The position numbers and the translations under genes were made by a program. Below, piece after piece: positions 8,030 to 16,055 of a stretch of 64,000 nt of DNA. The stretch's first letter is position 1. Each line of letters begins with the position of its first letter. Source of the DNA: Tistrella mobilis (GTDB taxonomy: Bacteria; Pseudomonadota; Alphaproteobacteria; Tistrellales; Tistrellaceae); assembly GCF_039634785.1 (NCBI RefSeq), contig NZ_JBBIAB010000009.1, forward strand, positions 1 to 64,000, in the 5' to 3' direction. The notes under the pieces were generated by a model. The model ran no database searches, was not told where the DNA came from, and saw only the letters and a program-made list of their open reading frames with translations.

Positions 8030-9610
8030 TCAGGCGGGAAGCCGCAGATGCCGCCCGATGCCCACCCGGGCGAGCAGGTCCGGATCATGGCTGACCAGGA
8101 CCAGCGCGCCATCCCAGGCGGCAAGTGCGGTCTCCACCGTCTCGGTCGCCTCCAGGTCCAGGTGATTGGTGGGCTCGTCGAGCAGCAGCAGCTCCGGCGG
8201 TTCCGCCTGGCCGAGCAGGCAGGCGAGAGCGACCCGCATCCGCTCGCCGCCGCTCAGCATGGCCGTCTGCCGCAATGCGGCGTCACCGCGGAACAGGAAG
8301 CGTGCAAGGATTGCGCGCAGGGCTTCCTCTCCGGCATCGGGCGCATGGCGCCGCAGATTGTCGAGCAGGCTGAGCGCCGGATCGAGCAGATCCGCATGCT
8401 GGTCGAGCAGGGCGATCCGGCCGGGGCGTCGGACCGAACCGCTGCGGGGCCGGTCCAGCCCGGCGGCGATCCTGAGCAGCGACGTCTTGCCGGCGCCGTT
8501 CGGGCCCGTGATCGCGATCCGCTCCGGCCCCGTGACGCTGAGATCGGGCAGGGAGATGCCGGCTGCCGTCACGACATCGCGCAGGTCGAGCAGCTCCCGC
8601 CCGCGGGCGAGGTCTGTTGCGGGCAGTGAAAAAACCGGCCGGCCGGTGAGGTCGAGCGCGGCGCGGGCGGCCGTCAGGTCGCCTGCTGCCGTCTCCAGAC
8701 GCCTTGCTGCCAGCCGGTTCCCGCGGCCCCGGCTGCGTTCCGCCCGATCCTGTCGGGCATCGAGCAGGATTTTCGGCATGTCGCCGCGGGCGCGATGCCG
8801 GCGGCCGGCGGCGTCGCGGCGATCCTGACGCGCGGCCGCCGCAGAGGCCTCGCGCTTTGTCCGGCTCATCTGATCCCGGGCGGCAGCCATGGCGGCATGG
8901 GCCGCGGCTTCCCGGGCCGTGCGCGCGGCAAGCCAGGCCTCGCCGCCGCCCGTGTGGTGGAAGACCCGGCCCGGCGCCAGTTCCAGAATGCGCGACAGTC
9001 CACGCAACAGGTCCCGGTCATGAGACGCGATGATCAGCCCGCCCGTCCAGTCTGCGATGAGAGAGGCGACCGCCTGCCGCCCGCTCTCGTCCAGATGGTT
9101 GGTCGGCTCGTCCAGCAGTAGCAGATCCGGTTCGGCCAGGATCGCGCCTGCAAGCCGCAACCGGGCGCGTTCGCCGCCACTGAGGGTCGCGACGGGGCGG
9201 CGGACATCCAGGTCCGAAAGGCCCATCCGGGTCAGTGCCGCGGCGATCCGGGCTTCAAGGCCCCAGTCGATGCGGGCTGCGTCACGGGCGTCGATGCGCC
9301 CCGCCAGCGCGCAGTCGATGAGGTCGAGCGCGGCCCTCTGGCCGATCAGATCGGCAACGGTCAGATCCGTCGGCGTGGCTGCCGTCTGGTCGAGCAGCAG
9401 GCAGTCGGCCGGCCGGACGATCCGACCGGCGGCGGGAGAGGCATCGCCGCTGATGATCCGGAGCAGGGTCGATTTGCCACTGCCGTTGCGACCGACGAGA
9501 CCAAGGGACTCCTGGCCCAGATCGAGATCGAGCCCTGAAAAAAGCTCACGCCCCCGGGGATCGATCGCGGCAATGCCGCGGAGGCTGAGGCGCACGGTGG
9601 TGGATGACAT
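8030..9610 (-). CDS. ABC-F family ATP-binding protein (ribosome-associated type)
   Basis: A 526-residue protein with two ABC ATPase domains and no membrane segments. Domain 1 has GRNGSGKST, then LSGGERARLRLAGA and LLLLDEPTNHLD. Domain 2 has GPNGAGKTS, then LSGGERMRVALACL and LLLLDEPTNHLD. A charged Arg-rich linker between them corresponds to the P-site-tRNA-interaction region of ABC-F proteins. These act on the ribosome, either as translation factors (EttA/Uup types) or as antibiotic-resistance proteins. Subfamily assignment needs a tree. Transcribed convergently with the epimerase gene, 6 bases apart. Confidence 0.88.
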   Translation of the reverse strand: MSSTTVRLSLRGIAAIDPRGRELFSGLDLDLGQESLGLVGRNGSGKSTLLRIISGDASPAAGRIVRPADCLLLDQTAATPTDLTVADLIGQRAALDLIDCALAGRIDARDAARIDWGLEARIAAALTRMGLSDLDVRRPVATLSGGERARLRLAGAILAEPDLLLLDEPTNHLDESGRQAVASLIADWTGGLIIASHDRDLLRGLSRILELAPGRVFHHTGGGEAWLAARTAREAAAHAAMAAARDQMSRTKREASAAAARQDRRDAAGRRHRARGDMPKILLDARQDRAERSRGRGNRLAARRLETAAGDLTAARAALDLTGRPVFSLPATDLARGRELLDLRDVVTAAGISLPDLSVTGPERIAITGPNGAGKTSLLRIAAGLDRPRSGSVRRPGRIALLDQHADLLDPALSLLDNLRRHAPDAGEEALRAILARFLFRGDAALRQTAMLSGGERMRVALACLLGQAEPPELLLLDEPTNHLDLEATETVETALAAWDGALVLVSHDPDLLARVGIGRHLRLPA

Positions 9611-9738
9611 GGAGAGCCTTCGGAACGGAACGACGACACGGGGTGGGGCGGTCGGTCGTCGTTCCGATCATCGGCAGGGCACTCCTGAAGGCTGCGGCGG
9701 CTGAAGGTTCCCGATATGTGGGGAGCCGTGGCCCCGGA

Positions 9739-10557
9739 TCAATCCGCTTCGACCACCAGCCGGCACACCTCGTCGAGGGTGCGGGTCAGCATGGCGATGT
9801 CGGACGGCGTCGAAAGCCGGTGATCGCCGCCCTTGACCAGTTCGATCCGGAGATCGGTGGTGGTCAGGGCCGCGGCGGTTTCCAGCGACAGCCGCCAGGG
9901 CACGTCGGGATCTTCCAGGCCGTGGAGCAGGCGCACCGGCCCTTCGAAGGGGATGGGGCCGTCGAGCACCAGATTGTCGCGCCCCTCTTCGATCAGCCGG
10001 CGGGTGATCACCGTGGGCTCCGGGTCGTATTCCGACGGGATCTCCAGGCGGCCGTCGCGAAGCAGCGCCGCCTGCTGGTCGGCGGTCATGTCGGGCCACA
10101 TCAGCTTTTCGGTGAAATCGGGCGCCGCGGCGATGCCGATCATGCCCTTCACCCGATCAGGGCGGGCCAGGGCGACGCGCAGCATGATCCAGCCGCCCAT
10201 GCTGGAGCCCACCAGGACCAGCGGGCCGTCGGTCAGGCGATCGATCATCACCAGCGCATCCTCGACCCAGCGGCCGATGCAGCCGTCTTCGAAGGCGCCG
10301 TCCGAGATGCCGTGACCGGAATAGTCGAAGCGCAGATAGGGCCGACCGGTGCGCGCGCAGAATCCGTCGAGCGCCATGGCCTTGGTGCCGGTCATGTCCG
10401 AGCGGAACCCGCCCAGGAACACGACGCCCGGCCCGGGCGCCCAGAGCTTGGGCAGATGGCGATGATAGGCCAGATGCACGCCGTCGCCGCGGTCGATGCG
10501 GCCGGTATCGGAACCGGCGGGATGGGCGGGGTCGGCGGAAGAGGTGGGGGTGGACAC
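9739..10557 (-). CDS. Alpha/beta hydrolase
   Basis: A 272-residue alpha/beta-hydrolase with the nucleophile elbow G-S-S-M-G (VLVGSSMGGWIML), an oxyanion-hole segment FLGGFRSDMTGTK and a C-terminal His in GGDHRLS. It is like the short-chain esterases/peptidases related to mammalian ABHD10/BEM46. The start is taken as GTG 10557, because GGAGGA lies 4 bases upstream; ATG 10569 would place that ribosome binding site inside the gene. It is transcribed toward the ABC-F gene with a 128-base gap. Substrate unknown. Confidence 0.82.
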   Translation of the reverse strand: MSTPTSSADPAHPAGSDTGRIDRGDGVHLAYHRHLPKLWAPGPGVVFLGGFRSDMTGTKAMALDGFCARTGRPYLRFDYSGHGISDGAFEDGCIGRWVEDALVMIDRLTDGPLVLVGSSMGGWIMLRVALARPDRVKGMIGIAAAPDFTEKLMWPDMTADQQAALLRDGRLEIPSEYDPEPTVITRRLIEEGRDNLVLDGPIPFEGPVRLLHGLEDPDVPWRLSLETAAALTTTDLRIELVKGGDHRLSTPSDIAMLTRTLDEVCRLVVEAD

Positions 10558-10759
10558 GCGATCCTCCATTTGGGGGATGGGGTTGGATGTGGACGAGGGC
10601 GGGCGTGACGGGCCGGATGCATGACAGGTGGACCGGTGACCATTTCGGGGCGTGGGCAGCCCGGACTTCTGCCCGAAAGGTCGCTCGTGTAGTCTGTGGG
10701 CGGATCCGGCCGGGTGGCCGGGCCAGCCGTGCCCGCGCCCGCATGGAGCCCTGAACCCG

Positions 10760-11980
10760 GTGCAATCGGACGATATTAGCAGCAAGCCCGCCCATGACCC
10801 AAACGACGGTCCTGTGAAACCCCCCGCGTCGGCCCCCCGGCCGCGCACCGTTCTTCAGGTGCTTCCGGCGCTGGGACCGGGCGGTGTGGAGCGCGGCACC
10901 GTCGATATCGCTGCCGGCCTGATCGCCGCCGGCTGGCGTGCCGTCGTCGCCTCGGCGGGCGGACCGCTGGCCGTGGAACTGGAGCGGCTGGGCGGCCGGC
11001 ATGTCACCCTGCCGCTGGCGACCAAGCGCCCCTGGTCGATCCGCGCCAATGCCGGGCGGCTTGCCGATCTGATCCGGGAAGAGGGGGTGGACCTGGTCCA
11101 TGCCCGCTCTCGCGCACCGGCCTGGAGCGCCTTTATGGCGGCGGAGCGCACCGGCACCCCCTTCGTGACCACCTTTCACGGCACCTATGGTCACGGCAGC
11201 TGGCTGAAGCGCCGCTACAACGCGGTGATGACCCGCGGCCGGCCGCTGATCGCGATCTCGGACTTCATCGCCGACCATCTGCAGACGGTCTATGGCGTCG
11301 ATCCGGCCGTGATCCGGACCATCCCGCGCGGGGTGGATGTTTCGAAATTCCATCCGGCAGCGGTCTCGGCCGACCGGATCATCGCACTCGCCCGCCGCTG
11401 GCGGCTGGACGAAAGCCGGGCACTGATCCTGATGCCGGGCCGCCTCAGCCGGTGGAAGGGGCATATGGTTCTGCTCGACGCGCTGGCCGAGCTTGGGCGG
11501 CGCGATGTGCAATGCGTGATGGTGGGCGCGGCCCCCGGCACCGAGAGCTACCGCGCCGAGGTCGAGCAGGCGATCCGGGATCGCGGGCTGGAGGATGTGG
11601 TGGGCATTGCGGAGGCCGAGCGCGACATGCCGGCGGCCTATATGCTCGCCGATGTGGTGGTGTCGCCGGCGACGGAGCCCGAGGCTTTCGGTCGGGTGCC
11701 GGTGGAGGCCCAGGCGATGGGCCGCTGGATCATCGCCACGGATCATGGCGGCGCGCGCGAGACCGTGAACACGAATATCGGCGGCATGCTTGTGCCGCCG
11801 GGGGATGCCGGGGCGCTGGCCCGGGCGCTGGGGCTGGCCCTGACCATGGATCCGAAGGCGCGGGCCGCCGCGGCGCGCGCGATGATCGCCCATGTCGACG
11901 GCCGCTTCACCCTTGCCCGGATGCAGGCATCCACGCTGGCGGTCTACGAGGAGGCGCTGGCCCGGGGGCGACCGGCATGA
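10760..11980 (+). CDS. GT4 family glycosyltransferase
   Basis: A roughly 390-406 residue glycosyltransferase with two Rossmann domains. The N-terminal donor/acceptor domain begins VLQVLPALGPGGVERG. The C-terminal domain contains MPGRLSRWKGHMVLLDAL and the E-x7-E region EPEAFGRVPVEAQAMG, followed by TDHGGARE, as in GT4 retaining transferases. The likely role is assembly of lipopolysaccharide or another surface glycan. The start is uncertain: GTG 10760 is preceded by GGAG, and GTG 10814 would give a tighter N-terminus. The stop overlaps the next glycosyltransferase by four bases (ATGA). Confidence 0.88.
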   Translation: MQSDDISSKPAHDPNDGPVKPPASAPRPRTVLQVLPALGPGGVERGTVDIAAGLIAAGWRAVVASAGGPLAVELERLGGRHVTLPLATKRPWSIRANAGRLADLIREEGVDLVHARSRAPAWSAFMAAERTGTPFVTTFHGTYGHGSWLKRRYNAVMTRGRPLIAISDFIADHLQTVYGVDPAVIRTIPRGVDVSKFHPAAVSADRIIALARRWRLDESRALILMPGRLSRWKGHMVLLDALAELGRRDVQCVMVGAAPGTESYRAEVEQAIRDRGLEDVVGIAEAERDMPAAYMLADVVVSPATEPEAFGRVPVEAQAMGRWIIATDHGGARETVNTNIGGMLVPPGDAGALARALGLALTMDPKARAAAARAMIAHVDGRFTLARMQASTLAVYEEALARGRPA

Positions 11981-12948
11981 AGAGGGCACAGAAGATCGTC
12001 GTGCCGCCAATGCCGGATCCGAAGGCCCGGGTGCTGGTGATCAAGCATTCCGCCTTCGGTGATGTGATCATGGCGCTGGGGCCGATGAAGGCGATCCGCC
12101 TGGCCCATCCGGAGGGCCGCATCACCCTGCTGACTACGAAGCCCTATGCCGGGCTGCTGGAACAAAGCGGGCTGTTCGACGAAATCTGGATCGACGAGCG
12201 CCCCAAGGCCTGGCAGTTCGGCAAGGTCCGCGACATGCGCCGCCGGCTGAATGCCGAAGGCTTCGAGCGGGTCTACGACCTGCAGACCAGCGATCGCAGC
12301 AGCAGCTATTTCCGCCTGTTCGACCGGCCACGGCCGCTCTGGTCCGGCATTGCGCCCGGATGCACGCTGCCCCATGCCAACCCGCAACGCGACCACATGC
12401 ACACGCTGGAGCGTCAGGCCGAACAGCTGGCCATGGCCGGGATCACCCGGGTGCCGGCGCCGGATCTCTGCTTCCTGAAGGCGGATCTGTCGGGCTTCGA
12501 TCTGCCGGGGCGGTTCGGTCTTCTGGTGCCGGGTGGCGCCGCCCATCGTCCGGGCAAGCGCTGGCCGGCCGTGAAGTATGCCGAGACCGCGGGGCTGCTT
12601 GCCGATCAGGGGATCGTACCGATGCTGATCGGCACGAATGCCGAGGCCGGAGCGATCGATGCGGTGGTGGCTGCCGAGCCGCGGGCCGTATCGCTGCAGG
12701 GGCGCACCAGTTTTGCCGAGATCGCAAGTCTCGCCCGACGTGCGGCGATCGCGGTGGGCAACGACACCGGGCCGATGCATCTGATCGCGGCGGTCGGCTG
12801 CCCGTCGCTCAGCCTGTTCTCGAAAGAAAGCGACCCGCAGCTGACCCGCCCCCGGGGGCCGCGCGCCTCGTGGGTACGGTCCGATCGGCTTGCCGATCTG
12901 TCGGTCGGAGAGGTCGCCACCGCCATCCGTCGGCTGCTCGAGACGTGA
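11977..12948 (+). CDS. GT9 family glycosyltransferase (heptosyltransferase-like)
   Basis: A 323-residue protein of the ADP-heptose:LPS heptosyltransferase (GT9) family. It begins LVIKHSAFGDVIMALGPMKAI and contains the conserved LVPGGAAHRPGKRWP and VGNDTGPMHLIAAVGCPS segments. It likely adds a sugar to the lipopolysaccharide core at the inner membrane. It is translationally coupled to the preceding GT4 gene. Whether the sugar is heptose is not decided by the sequence; many alphaproteobacterial members use other donors. Confidence 0.88.
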   Translation: MKRAQKIVVPPMPDPKARVLVIKHSAFGDVIMALGPMKAIRLAHPEGRITLLTTKPYAGLLEQSGLFDEIWIDERPKAWQFGKVRDMRRRLNAEGFERVYDLQTSDRSSSYFRLFDRPRPLWSGIAPGCTLPHANPQRDHMHTLERQAEQLAMAGITRVPAPDLCFLKADLSGFDLPGRFGLLVPGGAAHRPGKRWPAVKYAETAGLLADQGIVPMLIGTNAEAGAIDAVVAAEPRAVSLQGRTSFAEIASLARRAAIAVGNDTGPMHLIAAVGCPSLSLFSKESDPQLTRPRGPRASWVRSDRLADLSVGEVATAIRRLLET

Positions 12949-12977
12949 CCGGGGCTAAGTTGCCGTTCAAGAAAGAC

Positions 12978-13005
12978 TTGCACGACACCGGACCGTGACT
13001 ATCCT
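12978..13005 (+). promoter_or_regulatory. Candidate sigma70 promoter of infC
   Basis: TTGCAC at 12978-12983 and TATCCT at 13000-13005 are separated by 16 bases. They lie about 180 bases before the infC start and just after the preceding gene, where a promoter is expected. This is a pattern match only. Confidence 0.4.
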
Positions 13006-13018
13006 TCTGTCATATCGG

Positions 13019-13038
13019 CGACGCGCATGTGCGCGTCG
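13019..13038 (+). promoter_or_regulatory. Hairpin in the infC leader
   Basis: CGACGCGCA at 13019-13027 is perfectly complementary to TGCGCGTCG at 13030-13038. The resulting compact stem is near the start of the predicted infC leader RNA. No T-run follows, so it is not a classical terminator; a role in transcript stability or regulation is possible. Confidence 0.4.
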
Positions 13039-13188
13039 ACCCCGCCTCATGTCCTGTCGCCCGGTTCAAGAACCATCCCGTCGTCACCATATCCGGTTTT
13101 CACCGACCGGTGCCGTGGCCGGGCATGGGTTCTCTGGCCCGGCCTGCAGGGTGCGGGTTTCCGGTCGGCAATCGAAAGGGGACTGACC

Positions 13189-13782
13189 ATCGCTAGAAGA
13201 CCAATGCCGGTGGCGCCGAACGCGAATCGCGACGCCCATCGCATCAATGAAGCCATCCGCGTGCCGCAGGTGCGTCTGATCGACGCCGACGGCAACATGA
13301 TCGGTATCGTCTCCCGCGACGACGCCCTGAACCGCGCTGCCGATGCCGGGCTCGACCTGGTTGAGGTTGCGGCTCAGGCCGAGCCGCCGGTGTGCAAGCT
13401 TCTCGACTACGGCAAGTTCAAATACGAGTCGCAGAAGAAGGCCCAGGAGGCCCGGAAGAAGCACAAGACGATCGAGATCAAGGAACTCAAGTTCCGGCCG
13501 AACATCGACGACAACGACTACAACGTCAAGATGAAGCATGCCGTCAAGTTCCTGACCGAAGGCGACAAGGTGAAGATCACCATGCGCTTCCGCGGTCGTG
13601 AAGTGACGCACCAGGATCTGGGCATGCGCGTCCTGATGCGGGTTTCGGGTGATCTTGCCGAACTGGGCAAGGTCGAGCAGCGCCCGACCCTTGAAGGTCG
13701 TCAGATGACCATGGTGCTTGCACCGCTCGTCCAGCCGGGCGAGAAGGCCGAAGGTGCGGACAAGGCCGCCGAAAAGGCATGA
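13189..13782 (+). CDS. infC: Translation initiation factor IF-3, starting at ATC
   Basis: IF-3 binds the 30S subunit, prevents premature joining of 50S and checks the start codon. The 197-residue product has the N-terminal domain (RINEAIRVPQVRLIDADG), a Lys-rich linker (QKKAQEARKKHKTIEIKELK) and the C-terminal domain (VKITMRFRGREVTHQDLG). The best start is ATC at 13189: AAAGGGGA sits about 6 bases upstream and the resulting N-terminus (I/M-A-R-R-P-M) matches the family. ATG 13204 would lie too close downstream and lack its own site, and the upstream ATG 13027 gives an un-family-like extension. A non-AUG start is the known means of infC autocontrol in enterobacteria (AUU there). It heads the infC-rpmI-rplT cluster. 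Confidence 0.93.
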   Translation: MARRPMPVAPNANRDAHRINEAIRVPQVRLIDADGNMIGIVSRDDALNRAADAGLDLVEVAAQAEPPVCKLLDYGKFKYESQKKAQEARKKHKTIEIKELKFRPNIDDNDYNVKMKHAVKFLTEGDKVKITMRFRGREVTHQDLGMRVLMRVSGDLAELGKVEQRPTLEGRQMTMVLAPLVQPGEKAEGADKAAEKA

Positions 13783-13818
13783 GCTGACCGGTCTCGTGCC
13801 TGCTGGCTTGCGATGGGC

Positions 13819-13856
13819 GCCGGGACCCGTGGGATCCCGGCTGCCTTTTCGGCAGC
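13819..13856 (+). promoter_or_regulatory. Two adjacent hairpins in the infC-rpmI spacer
   Basis: GCCGGGA (13819-13825) pairs with TCCCGGC (13835-13841), and GCTGCC (13840-13845) pairs with GGCAGC (13851-13856), with TTTTC as the second loop. They share bases at 13840-13841, so the two stems partly compete. The spacer is 269 bases, longer than usual, and precedes rpmI-rplT, where L20-mediated control acts in other bacteria. The function here is inference. Confidence 0.35.
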
Positions 13857-14051
13857 GGCGTGCGTCCTGCACTTGCCAAGTGCCGGTGGCGTCGCTATAA
13901 AGCCGGCTTCGAAACGCCGGGACGGGCGACCGTTCCGCGCGACATGGTGGCCGTGGCTTCTGGCATGCCCGTCCGCCATGGATGCTCCGCATCGTCCCGT
14001 GCCGTTACCTGACGGCTCAGGGGGATGCGACCTGAACAGACGGAGAGCAAA

Positions 14052-14249
14052 ATGCCAAAGCTGAAGAGCAAGAGCGGCGCCAAGAAGCGGTTCCGCCTGA
14101 CTGCGAGCGGCAAGGTCCGCCGCGCCAGCGCCTTCCATCGTCACTGCATGTCGTCCAAGACGCAGAAGCAGAAGCGCAACAGCCGCAAGACCCAGATCCT
14201 GACGGCTGCCGACGCGAAGATCGTCAAGCAGTTCCTGCCCTACGCCTGA
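14052..14249 (+). CDS. rpmI: 50S ribosomal protein L35
   Basis: A 65-residue basic protein with the L35 signature beginning MPKLKSKSGAKKRF, then TASGKVRRASAFHRH and a C-terminal AKIVKQFLPYA. It is a structural component of the large ribosomal subunit. It starts at ATG 14052 after GGAGAGC and lies between infC and rplT in the conserved order. Confidence 0.97.
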   Translation: MPKLKSKSGAKKRFRLTASGKVRRASAFHRHCMSSKTQKQKRNSRKTQILTAADAKIVKQFLPYA

Positions 14250-14335
14250 CCGGCTCCCGGCGGACGACGACAGAAGATGCAGTGTCCGGCCGATGCCCGG
14301 CCGGCTCCGAATGATTTCCATCGGGAGTACAGACG

Positions 14336-14704
14336 ATGGCCCGTGTGAAGCGCGGCGTGACGTCCCATGCGCGCCACAAGAAGGTTCTGAAGCTGGCCGA
14401 GGGCGCCCGTGGCCGCTCGTCCAAGACGATTCGCGCCGCGAAGCAGCGCGTTGACAAGAACCTGCAGTACGCCTACCGCGACCGCCGCGTCCGCAAGCGC
14501 CAGTTCCGCGCGCTGTGGATCCAGCGCATCAACGCCGGTACGCGTGAGCTGGGCATGACCTACAGCCAGTTCATGGCCGGCCTGAAGGCCGCGGCCATCG
14601 AGATGGACCGCAAGGTCCTGTCGGATCTGGCCGTGCACGAGCCCGCAGCCTTTAAGAGCCTTGTCGAGCAGGCGCAGAGCGCTCTCGCCAAGGCCGGTGC
14701 CTGA
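14336..14704 (+). CDS. rplT: 50S ribosomal protein L20
   Basis: A 122-residue L20 beginning [19 protein letters not shown] and containing [19 protein letters not shown], both family signatures. It binds 23S rRNA early in 50S assembly and in several bacteria also represses its own operon at the translational level. It lies 86 bases after rpmI. Stem-loops and a terminator follow before pheS. Confidence 0.97.
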   Translation: MARVKRGVTSHARHKKVLKLAEGARGRSSKTIRAAKQRVDKNLQYAYRDRRVRKRQFRALWIQRINAGTRELGMTYSQFMAGLKAAAIEMDRKVLSDLAVHEPAAFKSLVEQAQSALAKAGA

Positions 14705-14715
14705 GAGACGCGGAT

Positions 14716-14735
14716 ACCGGGCGGTGACGCCCGGT
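14716..14735 (+). promoter_or_regulatory. Hairpin after rplT
   Basis: ACCGGGCG (14716-14723) and CGCCCGGT (14728-14735) form a perfect 8-bp stem with a GTGA tetraloop just after the rplT stop and 36 bases before the terminator. It could stabilise the message 3' end or take part in read-through control into pheS. Confidence 0.4.
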
Positions 14736-14770
14736 AACCCGGATCCGGCACAGAAGGACGCCGATCGAAG

Positions 14771-14804
14771 CGAGGGGGCCCGCGCCTGCGGGACCCCTCG
14801 TTTT
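14771..14804 (+). terminator. Rho-independent terminator after rplT
   Basis: CGAGGGG (14771-14777) pairs with CCCCTCG (14794-14800), with an inner CCCGC/GCGGG extension, followed at once by TTTT. It separates the ribosomal protein genes from pheS. No Phe-rich leader ORF is seen before it, so attenuation of the enterobacterial pheM type is not evident. Confidence 0.8.
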
Positions 14805-14959
14805 GCGTTCTGAGCCAGGTTTCCCCGGAAGAGCGCGGTGTCATCGAATCGTCACCGGTGAACGCGCATTCTGCCCCTCCGTCGGATTTCAAGACTCCGT
14901 CGGATCTCAGACGTCCGATCCGCATAAGACCGTCGAGCCAAACTGATCCCGAGGCCTCC

Positions 14960-16039
14960 ATGACCGACATCGACAGCCTGAAGGAGGAGATCGAGGGGCG
15001 CATCGCCGCTGCCGCCGATCTCGACGCGCTCGAAGAGGTGCGCGTTCAGGCCTTTGGCCGCAAGGGCCGCATCACCGAGATGCTGAAGGGCCTGGGCGCC
15101 CTGGACCCCGAGGCGCGCAAGGCGACCGGCCAGGCGCTGAACCAGGTGCGCGACCAGCTGCAGACGGCCCTGGAGGCCCGCCGCGAGGTGCTGAAGGCGG
15201 CGGCCCTGGATGCCCGTCTCGCGGCCGAGCGGATCGACGTCACCCTGCCGGTGCGCCCCGAGCCCCAGGGCCGTATTCACCCGATCTCGCAGGTGATCGA
15301 CGAGCTGACGGCCATCTTCGCCGATATGGGCTTCCAGGTGGCCGAAGGTCCGCAGATCGAGACCGACTACTACAACTTCACCGCGCTCAACATCCCGCCG
15401 GAGCATCCCGCCCGGCAGATGCACGACACCTTCTATGTCCGCGGCAAGGCCGAAGACGGTGCCAACCTGGTGCTGCGCACCCACACCTCGCCGGTGCAGA
15501 TCCGTACCATGGAGGCGGGCAAGCCGCCTTACCGGATCATCGCGCCGGGGCGGACCTATCGCAGCGACAGCGACATGACCCACACCCCGATGTTCCATCA
15601 GGTGGAGGGGCTGGTGATCGATCGCGACATCACCATGGCGCATCTGAAGGGCTGCCTGATCGAGTTCGCCAAGGCCTTCTTCGAGGTCGACGATCTGCCG
15701 GTGCGTTTCCGGCCGAGCTATTTCCCCTTCACCGAGCCCTCGGCCGAGATGGATATCGGCTGCCAGCGCGGCGGCGGCGAACTCAAGATCGGCAATTACG
15801 GCGACTGGCTGGAGATCCTGGGCTGCGGCATGGTCCACCCCAAGGTGCTGGCCATGGCCGGCATCGATCCCAACGAGTATCAGGGCTTCGCCTTCGGCAT
15901 GGGCATCGAACGCATCGCCATGCTGAAGTACGGCGTGCCGGATCTGCGCACCTTCTTCGAGGGCGATCCGCGCTGGCTGAAGCATTACGGCTTCGCGGCG
16001 GCAGATCTGCCGACGCTTGCCGGCGGTCTGACGCGCTGA
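14960..16039 (+). CDS. pheS: Phenylalanyl-tRNA synthetase alpha subunit
   Basis: A 359-residue catalytic subunit of the alpha2-beta2 class II synthetase that charges tRNA-Phe. It has an N-terminal coiled-coil ([13 protein letters not shown] onward), then the catalytic core with [13 protein letters not shown], motif 2 around [18 protein letters not shown] and motif 3 [13 protein letters not shown] near residue 313. ATG 14960 follows GAGGCCTCC. It lies 16 bases upstream of pheT. Confidence 0.97.
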   Translation: MTDIDSLKEEIEGRIAAAADLDALEEVRVQAFGRKGRITEMLKGLGALDPEARKATGQALNQVRDQLQTALEARREVLKAAALDARLAAERIDVTLPVRPEPQGRIHPISQVIDELTAIFADMGFQVAEGPQIETDYYNFTALNIPPEHPARQMHDTFYVRGKAEDGANLVLRTHTSPVQIRTMEAGKPPYRIIAPGRTYRSDSDMTHTPMFHQVEGLVIDRDITMAHLKGCLIEFAKAFFEVDDLPVRFRPSYFPFTEPSAEMDIGCQRGGGELKIGNYGDWLEILGCGMVHPKVLAMAGIDPNEYQGFAFGMGIERIAMLKYGVPDLRTFFEGDPRWLKHYGFAAADLPTLAGGLTR

Positions 16040-16055
16040 ACGGAGATCACTCGCG

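Noticed and set aside
14705-14959. Phe-rich attenuator peptide before pheS
   Set aside because: No short ORF with Phe codons occurs; only hairpins and the rplT terminator.
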